NCBI RefSeq assembly: GCF_029892065.1
Contig: NZ_CP120373.1
Span: 186,001-250,000 of the forward strand
DNA length: 64,000 bases
Direction of reading: 5' to 3'
From: Sinorhizobium garamanticum
GTDB lineage: Bacteria > Pseudomonadota > Alphaproteobacteria > Rhizobiales > Rhizobiaceae
Below, piece after piece: positions 1-6,716 of this stretch. The translations under genes were made by a program, and so were the position numbers. How positions within the stretch are numbered: position 1 is the stretch's first letter; every line of letters starts with the position of its first letter. The notes under the pieces are model-generated. The model made no database searches and was not told the DNA's origin. It was given only the letters and a program-made list of their open reading frames with translations.

Positions 1-696
1 ATGATCGCGTTTCGCGACGAGATGGTCGAAAAATACGATCTCGACCTGGTCGTCCATACCAACCCGCGCGGGGCGGCAGAAAACGTGACCCCCTTCTCGC
101 ACGGCTCGGCGCTCTATACCGACATCATGAAGACCGAAGCACTGCGCCAGGCGCTTGATGCCGGCCAGTACGATGCCGCCTTCGGCGGGGCACGCCGCGA
201 CGAGGAAGCAAGCCGTGCCAAGGAGCGCATCTATTCGTTCCGCACGCCGGATCACCGCTGGGATCCACGCAACCAGCGCCCCGAGCTCTGGAACATCTAT
301 AACGGCATGATCCGCAAAGGCGAGAGCGTGCGCGCCTTCCCGCTCTCCAACTGGACCGAGGTCGACATCTGGCGCTACATCCAGGCGGAAGAAATCCCGA
401 TCGTGCCGCTCTACTTCGCCAAGAAGCGTCCGATCGTCGAGCGCGATGGCATGATGATCCTTGCCGAAGATCCGCGTCTCGAACTTCTTCCTGGCGAATT
501 GAAGCGCGAGGAAGTGATCCGCTTCCGCACGCTCGGCTGTTTCCCGCTGACGGGCGCCATCCGCTCCGGCGCTACGACGCTCGACGACATCGTTTCCGAA
601 CTTGAAACCGCGACCGTCTCCGAACGGCAGGGACGCGCCATCGACCGGGACCAGTCCGGCTCGATGGAAAAGAAAAAACGCGAGGGATATTTCTGA
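1..696 (+). CDS. cysD: Sulfate adenylyltransferase subunit 2 (CysD), 5'-truncated by window
   Basis: C-terminal part of the small subunit of ATP sulfurylase, which with CysN adenylates sulfate to APS in sulfate assimilation. Seen: 'TDIMKTE', 'FGGARRDEE', 'KERIYSFR', '[10 protein letters not shown]' and the C-terminal '[12 protein letters not shown]', all diagnostic of CysD. The frame is open from base 1 and the first methionine aligns about 70-80 residues into a ~300-residue family member, so the true start and the PP-loop ATP-binding motif lie outside the window. The stop overlaps the cysN start by one base (TGATG), indicating translational coupling in a cysDN operon. Confidence 0.96.
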   Translation: MIAFRDEMVEKYDLDLVVHTNPRGAAENVTPFSHGSALYTDIMKTEALRQALDAGQYDAAFGGARRDEEASRAKERIYSFRTPDHRWDPRNQRPELWNIYNGMIRKGESVRAFPLSNWTEVDIWRYIQAEEIPIVPLYFAKKRPIVERDGMMILAEDPRLELLPGELKREEVIRFRTLGCFPLTGAIRSGATTLDDIVSELETATVSERQGRAIDRDQSGSMEKKKREGYF

Positions 697-2198
697 TGAC
701 CGCACCCGCAATCGCGAACGCCGCCCTGAACGACACAACCGCAGTGTTGGCCTATCCGGCGCAGGAACCGGTGCGCGCCACCCGCGATTCCCGCCCGCTT
801 CGCCTCATCACTTGCGGCAGCGTCGACGACGGCAAATCGACGCTGATCGGCCGGCTGCTGTGGGACACCAAGGCGGTCAAGGAAGACCAGGCCGCGACCC
901 TTCAGCGCGATTCCAAAGGCAAGCAGAACGATCTCGGCCTCCCCGATTTCGCGCTGCTTTTGGACGGGCTGCAGGCCGAGCGCGAACAGGGCATCACCAT
1001 CGATGTCGCCTATCGCTACTTCTCGACCGACAAGCGCTCCTTCATCGTTGCCGACACACCCGGTCATGAGCAATATACGCGCAACATGGCGACCGGCGCC
1101 TCGACCGCCGATCTCGCTGTGCTGCTTGTCGATGCGCGCGTCGGCCTGCTGGAGCAGACCCGCCGTCACGCAACGATCGCAACACTGATGGGCATCCGCC
1201 AGTTCGTGCTTGCCGTCAACAAGATTGACCTCACCAACTACGACCGCTCCCGCTTCGAGCAGATCTCGCACGAGTTCAAGGAACTCGCCCTGTCGCTCGG
1301 CGTGCGGCAGGTCACGGCGATCCCGGTTTCGGCGCTCAAGGGCGAGAACGTCGTCTACGACGGCCGCGCCTCCATGCCCTGGTATGATGGCCCGACTCTG
1401 ATCGAGGTTCTCGAACTCGCAACGACCCGCTCTGCGCAGACCGTCGGATTCCGCCTGCCCGTGCAGCGCGTCTCGCGTCCGGGCGAGAGCTTCCGCGGCT
1501 ATCAGGGCACGGTTGCCGGCGGATCGGTGAAGCCCGGCGATTCCGTCGTGATCCTGCCGTCCGGCATGGTTGCCAACGTCACGAAGATCATCACCTTCGA
1601 TCTCGTGCGTAATGCCGCCGTTGCCGGCGACGCGATCACGCTGGTGCTCGACCGTCAGGTGGACGTTTCGCGCGGTGACGTGATCGCGTCGATCGACAGC
1701 CAGCCGATGACCGGGCTCGCCTTTGACGCCCAGCTGGTCGCACTGCAGCCGGAGGGTATCCAGCCCGGCAAGCGTTATTGGCTGAAATCCGGCAGCCGCC
1801 GTCAGCGCGTGCAGGTTCAACCCGCAAGCCAGCTCGACCTGAAGAGCGGCAAGTGGAACCATGCGGACGAGCTGCCGATGAACGCCATCGGCAAGGTTCA
1901 TCTCGTCTTCGATGAACAGGCGATCTTCGACGCTTACGAACAGAACCGCACCACCGGCGCCTTCATTCTGATCGATCCGGACACCAACAACACGATTGCC
2001 GGCGGCATGATCACCGCCAAGCGCGCCGCCCTTGGCGGCATCCATGCGGAAGAAAGCCGGGTGATTCTGTCGCTGCCCGCGGAGCTTGCCGACCAGTTGA
2101 TGGCAACGGAACTCTTCGCGGGTCGCCGCGAGGACGTAGAGGTCCGTCGCGTCACTGCCGGCAAGGCGGCCGAAATCATCGACGCGATCGACGGCTGA
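696..2198 (+). CDS. cysN: Sulfate adenylyltransferase subunit 1 (CysN), GTPase
   Basis: Large GTP-hydrolysing subunit of ATP sulfurylase; GTP hydrolysis drives APS formation with CysD. Seen: an EF-Tu-like G domain with P-loop GSVDDGKST (residues 41-49), DTPGHEQY (120-127) and NKID (175-178), followed by beta-barrel domains; 500 residues is normal for a stand-alone CysN. There is no C-terminal APS-kinase domain, so this is not the fused CysNC/NodQ form used in Nod-factor sulfation; it is the housekeeping assimilatory enzyme. It overlaps cysD by one base and is followed by a strong terminator. Confidence 0.97.
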   Translation: MTAPAIANAALNDTTAVLAYPAQEPVRATRDSRPLRLITCGSVDDGKSTLIGRLLWDTKAVKEDQAATLQRDSKGKQNDLGLPDFALLLDGLQAEREQGITIDVAYRYFSTDKRSFIVADTPGHEQYTRNMATGASTADLAVLLVDARVGLLEQTRRHATIATLMGIRQFVLAVNKIDLTNYDRSRFEQISHEFKELALSLGVRQVTAIPVSALKGENVVYDGRASMPWYDGPTLIEVLELATTRSAQTVGFRLPVQRVSRPGESFRGYQGTVAGGSVKPGDSVVILPSGMVANVTKIITFDLVRNAAVAGDAITLVLDRQVDVSRGDVIASIDSQPMTGLAFDAQLVALQPEGIQPGKRYWLKSGSRRQRVQVQPASQLDLKSGKWNHADELPMNAIGKVHLVFDEQAIFDAYEQNRTTGAFILIDPDTNNTIAGGMITAKRAALGGIHAEESRVILSLPAELADQLMATELFAGRREDVEVRRVTAGKAAEIIDAIDG

Positions 2199-2212
2199 CC
2201 GCTAAACCATCG

Positions 2213-2249
2213 AAGGGGCAAGGGGCCGTTCGGCCCCTTGCCCCTTTTT
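2213..2249 (+). terminator. Rho-independent terminator after cysDN
   Basis: A perfect 15-bp stem (2213-2227 paired with 2232-2246) with a GTTC loop, ending in a run of T residues at 2245-2249. It sits 14 bases after the cysN stop codon and ends the cysDN transcript. Confidence 0.93.
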
Positions 2250-2331
2250 CATTGGTCCAGCCGTCGCTTCATCTCTTCCAAGCCGTCCAGGTCGCCCTAG
2301 CTTTTCGGCAGATGACGCGAGGAGCCGCCCC

Positions 2332-2523
2332 ATGCTTGGTAACGACAGGAACGAAGTGCCCAAAGCTGCTGCAGAGGGCCGCATGATGACGATCGAAGCG
2401 TTTGCGCGGAAATACCGCCTGGATGAGGAAGAGGCCCATCGGCTGGAAGACGAATTCGGGTCCACTGCAACCGAACTGGTTCTGCTCAAGGCCGCGCGAC
2501 GCAATGGACTTCCTGAGGAGTGA
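2332..2523 (+). CDS. Small conserved-type hypothetical protein (63 aa)
   Basis: Unrecognised 63-residue protein, acidic and helix-rich ('LDEEEAHRLEDEFG'), with no signal peptide or membrane segment. A GAGGAG-like ribosome binding site lies just before the ATG (cgaggagccgccccatg), which supports translation. It lies alone after the cysDN terminator and is convergent with the next small gene. The codon use resembles its neighbours. Function unknown; it could be a small soluble regulatory or structural protein, but nothing in it shows which. Confidence 0.55.
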   Translation: MLGNDRNEVPKAAAEGRMMTIEAFARKYRLDEEEAHRLEDEFGSTATELVLLKAARRNGLPEE

Positions 2524-2542
2524 GGAGCCCATTGCGGATTGG

Positions 2543-2686
2543 TCAAGCGCGCCGCTCGATCGGGGCCAGTTGCATCGTTAGCGGCGGCGGGTCGCCGTTA
2601 CGCCAAAGTTGATAGCCGACGACGCTGCCGATGATGGCCGACCAGATGACGATTTCGCGCAGTGTGAAAATTGGTTCCTTCAACAT
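2543..2686 (-). CDS. Small single-pass membrane protein (47 aa)
   Basis: Short protein starting 'MLKEPIFTLREIVIWSAI', with one hydrophobic helix (about residues 11-27) and a short polar tail. The ATG at 2686 is preferred over one 69 bases upstream because a GTGAGG ribosome-binding-like sequence precedes it. No family recognised. Likely an inner-membrane micro-protein if expressed; the call rests only on the RBS and the helix. Confidence 0.45.
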   Translation of the reverse strand: MLKEPIFTLREIVIWSAIIGSVVGYQLWRNGDPPPLTMQLAPIERRA

Positions 2687-2937
2687 CACGACCTCACGGC
2701 AATGCGTTTGTTGAAGGGATAGTGGCGCTGATCGTTCACCCTGAATAGATAACATTTGGTTTACGGTCTATTTCAAAGTGAACAACAAGGCGCGGGTCGC
2801 GTCGGCCCAGGCCGCCGGAACGAAGCGGCCGAACCTACCGCGCCGATCAGGTTCCTACGGACCATGAACGCCGCGCCGCCAATCGCGCGGACCTCGCGGC
2901 CGCACCGGCAAAATGTTCTGTAAGTGATTGATTTAGC

Positions 2938-3014
2938 TGGTCGGAGTGGCGTGATTCGAACACGCGACCCCCACGTCCCGAACGTGGTGCGCTACCAGAC
3001 TGCGCTACACTCCG
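2938..3014 (-). tRNA. tRNA-Pro (anticodon CGG), CCA encoded
   Basis: The reverse complement folds as a complete cloverleaf: acceptor CGGAGTG/CACTCCG, anticodon stem CCACG/CGTGG around the loop TTCGGGA (anticodon CGG, reading CCG proline codons), and the T-arm with GTTCGAATC. The discriminator A is followed directly by a genomically encoded CCA (2938-2940). Confidence 0.97.
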
Positions 3015-3303
3015 TGACCAGCGGCGCCTCTATAGAACAGCATTCTCGATTTCACAAGCGCCCATCGCAAAAAAGAATGCCGTTTGGCGCAAAATTTCGA
3101 GCAGTGGAAAAAACGACGGCCGTCTCGCGCCGAGCGGCAATAGGGCGTTTCTGCAACGCTTCATATTTTCCTGACACCCGGCGGCCAGGGCGGATTTTCT
3201 TTCGCGCGCTTTGGCGCTAGAGGCTCAGCGGAAAGCTTGGAAATCCGGGGGATACGGGCTTCCGCGCCGCACATTTCAGAACGAGACCCAAAGGGACAAA
3301 AAC

Positions 3304-3717
3304 ATGAACTTCCGCATGATGACGGTCGCCGGCTTTGTGCTGGCCCTTGCCGGCTGCACGACGACTTCAGGGGTGGCAAAAAACGCCGTCGAGACACAGT
3401 GGCTCGGCAAGCCCGCGGGCATCTTCTTCGCTCAATTCGGCCCCCCGATCGCCGACGTCGAAACCGGCGACGATACCGTCTATAGCTGGAAAGGCGGCTA
3501 TAAGACCCGCAAGATCCCGGCCGAGTATGAAAAGACGGCGGACGGCAAACGCGGCAAGCGCATCTCCGCCGCCCGCACCGAATACTTGAGCTGCTCCGTA
3601 CAACTCACAGTCTCCTCCGACTACGTCATCCGCGCCGTCCGCCTCGTCGGCGATCGCAAGCGCGCCAACGGGCCGAGCTGGTGCGAAGAGTTTCTGGGCG
3701 GCGCCAAGGCGGAGTGA
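3304..3717 (+). CDS. Putative outer-membrane lipoprotein (137 aa)
   Basis: Small lipoprotein of unknown function. Seen: an N-terminal signal sequence 'MNFRMMTVAGFVLALAGC' ending in the lipobox LAGC, so Cys18 should be lipidated. The mature part carries 'W.GKP.G.FFAQFGPP' and 'DDTVYSWKGG', a pattern found in small lipoproteins of the SmpA/BamE-like kind, and two later cysteines. The ATG at 3304 is chosen over upstream in-frame starts because it places the signal peptide at the N-terminus. A terminator follows 27 bases after the stop. Envelope role inferred only from the lipobox. Confidence 0.8.
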   Translation: MNFRMMTVAGFVLALAGCTTTSGVAKNAVETQWLGKPAGIFFAQFGPPIADVETGDDTVYSWKGGYKTRKIPAEYEKTADGKRGKRISAARTEYLSCSVQLTVSSDYVIRAVRLVGDRKRANGPSWCEEFLGGAKAE

Positions 3718-3744
3718 GGTTCACCTCCGCAACGACTCGACGAC

Positions 3745-3770
3745 CCGCCGGCGAAAGCCGGCGGTTTTTT
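3745..3770 (+). terminator. Rho-independent terminator after the lipoprotein gene
   Basis: Perfect 8-bp GC stem CCGCCGGC/GCCGGCGG (3745-3752 with 3757-3764), GAAA tetraloop, then six T residues (3765-3770). Confidence 0.93.
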
Positions 3771-3990
3771 GCGACCCGCGGGCGTTGGCACTTCCCCAGA
3801 AGCTTCTTCGGACACGGTCTCGAACGGCACGATCCGCTGTAAGATCGAGTTGCTCGTCGCCGCTGCGATCACCCCGCCCCATGACCCCGATCGTGACACC
3901 GGTCAGTGCCGCGTAATTCAGTCTTTCCATCGGAGCAGCATGGGCATAGGCTCCAAGTCCCGCGTTTCCCCGAGACTCCCGGAGCTCCCC

Positions 3991-5610
3991 ATGCGTGACC
4001 TGCACCTGCCCGGCCGTTCCGTCGTCATGGGCCGGCATGGCGCCGCTGCCACCTCGCATTTTCTTTCCACGCTCACCGCCATCGAGACTCTGCGCCGCGG
4101 CGGCAACGCCGCCGATGCGGCGATCGCCGCCTGCGCGGTGCAATGCGTAGTGGAGCCGGGCTCGACCGGCATCGGCGGCGACAATTTCGTGCTTTTCGCC
4201 CCCGCCAGTACCAATCCGGCAGGCACCGCAAGGGGCGGCAAGGTCTATGGCCTGAACGGCTCGGGCCGCGCGCCCAGAAGCCTTACTGCCGAGCATCTTT
4301 TGAGGCAGGGATTGAACGAGATCGCGCTGACCTCGGTGCATGCCGTCACCATCCCCGGCGCGGTCGACTCCTGGAGCAAACTGAACCAGCGCTTCGGCAC
4401 CATGCCGCTCTGCGAGCTGTTGCAGCCCGCCATCCGCCATGCCGAGGAAGGCTTTGTGGTGACCGAGCGTGTCGCCACCGATTGGCGCCGCAACGAAGGC
4501 AAGCTGAAGGCGGATGCCAACAGTGCGCGCATATGGTTGAAGGGGGGCGGCCGCGCCCCGAAGGCCGGCGCGGTCTTCCGCCAGCCCGAGCACGCGAAAG
4601 TCTTCCGCGAGATCGCCGGCAAGGGCCGCGATGGCTTTTATACCGGCTGGGTTGCCGAGGACATCGTTGCCTACTTGCGCAGCCTGGGCGGCATGCATGC
4701 GCTGGAGGATTTCGCCACGCAAGAGGCCTTCTGGGTCGAGCCGATTTCGACGACCTACCGCGGCATCGAGCTCCTCGAGATCCCGCCGAGCGGCGCCGGC
4801 ATCACGACATTGCTGATGCTCAACATCCTGAGTGGCTTCGACCTCAGCAAATACGATCCGGTCGGCGTCGAACGTTTCCACATCGAAGCCGAGGCCACGA
4901 GGCTGGCTTTCGAAGCGCGCGACAAATATGTCGCCGATCCCGCATTTGCCGACGTGGCGGTGCAGAAGTTGCTCTCCGCCGGCTTTGCCGACGAGCTTCG
5001 CGGGCGCATCGACCTGAAGAAGGCCATGCCGGCGCTGGGCTCCACCTCCGGCACCACCACGTATCGCGATACGGTCTATATCAGCGTGGTCGACGAGGAG
5101 GGCAATGCCTGCTCCTTCATCAACTCGCTGTTCTGGTCCTACGGCACCGGCCTCAGCAGCCCGAAGACCGGCGTGCTCTTGCAGAACCGCGGCACCGGTT
5201 TCAGCGTCGATCCCGCGCATCCCAATTGCGTGGCGCCCTGGAAGCGCCCGCTGCACACGATCATCCCGGCAATGGCCATGAAGGACGGCCAGCCCTGGCT
5301 CTGCTTCGGCGTAATGGGCGGCGGCTTCCAACCGGTCGGCCAAAGCCATGTGCTGACCAACATCCTCGATTTCGGGATGAATGTGCAGGAGGCCATCGAC
5401 TGCGCCCGCGGCTTCCACCAGATGGGCCGCTTCGAGGCGGAGCGCGGCATCCGCGAGGATGTGCTGAACGGCCTCGCGGCACTGGGCCACGAGATCAAGA
5501 TGGCCGAGATGCCCCATGGCGGCGGCCAGGCAATCATGATCGATGCGGCAAACGGCGTGCTGCAGGCCGGCTCGGACCCGCGCAAGGACGGCTGCGCGCT
5601 GGCTTACTGA
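3991..5610 (+). CDS. ggt: Gamma-glutamyltranspeptidase-family Ntn hydrolase
   Basis: Gamma-glutamyltransferase/hydrolase family (539 aa), an N-terminal-nucleophile enzyme that self-cleaves and then transfers or hydrolyses gamma-glutamyl groups. Seen: 'GGNAADAAIAA' and 'STGIGGDNF' in the large chain, the autoprocessing region with the likely nucleophile Thr361 in 'YRDTVYISVVD', and 'KRPLHTIIPAM' in the small chain. The form is the YwrD-like branch with one extra residue after the threonine compared with E. coli GGT. No signal peptide is evident, so it may be cytoplasmic. The start at 3991 has a GGAG seven bases upstream; the open frame extends 222 bases further but without family similarity. 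Confidence 0.9.
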   Translation: MRDLHLPGRSVVMGRHGAAATSHFLSTLTAIETLRRGGNAADAAIAACAVQCVVEPGSTGIGGDNFVLFAPASTNPAGTARGGKVYGLNGSGRAPRSLTAEHLLRQGLNEIALTSVHAVTIPGAVDSWSKLNQRFGTMPLCELLQPAIRHAEEGFVVTERVATDWRRNEGKLKADANSARIWLKGGGRAPKAGAVFRQPEHAKVFREIAGKGRDGFYTGWVAEDIVAYLRSLGGMHALEDFATQEAFWVEPISTTYRGIELLEIPPSGAGITTLLMLNILSGFDLSKYDPVGVERFHIEAEATRLAFEARDKYVADPAFADVAVQKLLSAGFADELRGRIDLKKAMPALGSTSGTTTYRDTVYISVVDEEGNACSFINSLFWSYGTGLSSPKTGVLLQNRGTGFSVDPAHPNCVAPWKRPLHTIIPAMAMKDGQPWLCFGVMGGGFQPVGQSHVLTNILDFGMNVQEAIDCARGFHQMGRFEAERGIREDVLNGLAALGHEIKMAEMPHGGGQAIMIDAANGVLQAGSDPRKDGCALAY

Positions 5611-5718
5611 AGCGTTCCTATCCAAGATGCTTCAACGAGGATGACCTCAGGTCAGCGGGGTTTGAGGTTCCGCCGCCCGCTTACCGCCGGCGGCAGTCAC
5701 ATACTCGCATCGAACGGC

Positions 5719-6663
5719 CTAAATCACCGAGATAACCCTGCCGGCCGCGTCGAGACGACACGTGATCCGCGCCCGACGGACCTGGACTGCACCTTGCCGT
5801 GCGTAGTCTACGCGCACCACGAGAGGGGCGGCGAGCGTGCCGCGGCCATCCCGCTGCAGAGGACCGGCGCTTGCCGCGCCCACCCGCACGGCGCCAAGGG
5901 GCGACGCAGCCGACGCGATCGCCTCAAGGCAGACATCAACCACCGCGCGTGGTATGGCTGGGATCGCCCCAGTTCGAACTGGGTCCAGTAAGCGGTAGCC
6001 CGGTTCGCCTCGCTCGTTTCCGGCCCGCCTCACTCTTAATGGCAACAGGATGCGTGGCAGGGCGGCGCCCGGTCGTGCGGCGCTTGCGGGAGGGCCTCCG
6101 GTGATCGCAGTTGGAGTGCCGGTGACCGGGCTGGCAGTGCTACTGACAGTCCCACTAATGTTGCCACTTACGCTCCCGCTGACACTTACGCTCCCGCTGA
6201 CACTTGCGCCGCCACTGACACTCCCGCCGGCACTTCCCAGCGACCCGGTTCCCGCGGTCGGGCCACCTGAAACCGTTCCCGGAACGGTCCCCGCTCCCAC
6301 ACCGCTCGACGACACGGCACCCGAACCAGGTGCTGTGACCGACCCACCTGAAGGCGCCGCAGGAGTGCCTTTGCTTCCACCGTGCGATGAACCGCCTTTC
6401 AAACCGGCACCCGCCGATTTGCCGCTGCCCTTACCGCCACCTTTGCCACTGACGCCAACCGTTGATCGCCCATTCTTGGCTACCGAGACTCCAGCCGTTG
6501 CTCCGCCTGCCTGGCCGACGCTCGTGCTAACCGAAGCGCCATTCGTGCCGACCCCCACGCTGACACCGACTCCGGTACCACCAACCCGAACGCCGGCGCC
6601 AAGAGCCGAGGCAGGGCCGATCACAACTGTGATCAACAACGTGACCGCTAGATTCGCGTGCAT
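5719..6663 (-). CDS. Exported Gly/Ser-rich low-complexity protein
   Basis: 314-residue protein with a clear signal peptide ('MHANLAVTLLITVVIGPASA'). It then has about 190 residues almost wholly of Gly, Ser, Val, Thr and Ala with short SGSV/SGNISGTV-type repeats, and a different C-terminal domain (about residues 220-314) rich in Arg, Ala and Val with two cysteines ('VVDVCLEA', 'ARITCRLD'). The C-terminal domain is not low complexity and is probably the functional module. The start at 6663 is favoured by a GAGG about eight bases upstream. It lies 53 bases downstream of the coiled-coil gene on the same strand, so the two are probably co-transcribed. Function unknown; cell-surface or periplasmic by inference. 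Confidence 0.7.
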   Translation of the reverse strand: MHANLAVTLLITVVIGPASALGAGVRVGGTGVGVSVGVGTNGASVSTSVGQAGGATAGVSVAKNGRSTVGVSGKGGGKGSGKSAGAGLKGGSSHGGSKGTPAAPSGGSVTAPGSGAVSSSGVGAGTVPGTVSGGPTAGTGSLGSAGGSVSGGASVSGSVSVSGSVSGNISGTVSSTASPVTGTPTAITGGPPASAARPGAALPRILLPLRVRRAGNERGEPGYRLLDPVRTGAIPAIPRAVVDVCLEAIASAASPLGAVRVGAASAGPLQRDGRGTLAAPLVVRVDYARQGAVQVRRARITCRLDAAGRVISVI

Positions 6664-6716
6664 TGCCGTGTTCCTCATCTCCGGGCAAATCAGTCCTCGC
6701 ATTGCCCCCACCTCCG

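Noticed and set aside
411..2045. 544-codon open frame on the minus strand opposite cysN
   Set aside because: Fully antisense to a certain gene with strong family motifs; composition (Asp/Arg/Ala/His-rich without domain pattern) is typical of a GC-skew shadow frame.
696..2198. Possibility that cysN is nodQ (Nod-factor sulfation)
   Set aside because: NodQ is fused to an APS-kinase domain; this protein ends at 500 residues without it and there are no nod genes nearby.
3721..5625. 634-codon minus-strand frame opposite the gamma-glutamyltranspeptidase gene
   Set aside because: Longer than the real gene but with no recognisable motif or RBS; the plus-strand product has complete family signatures.
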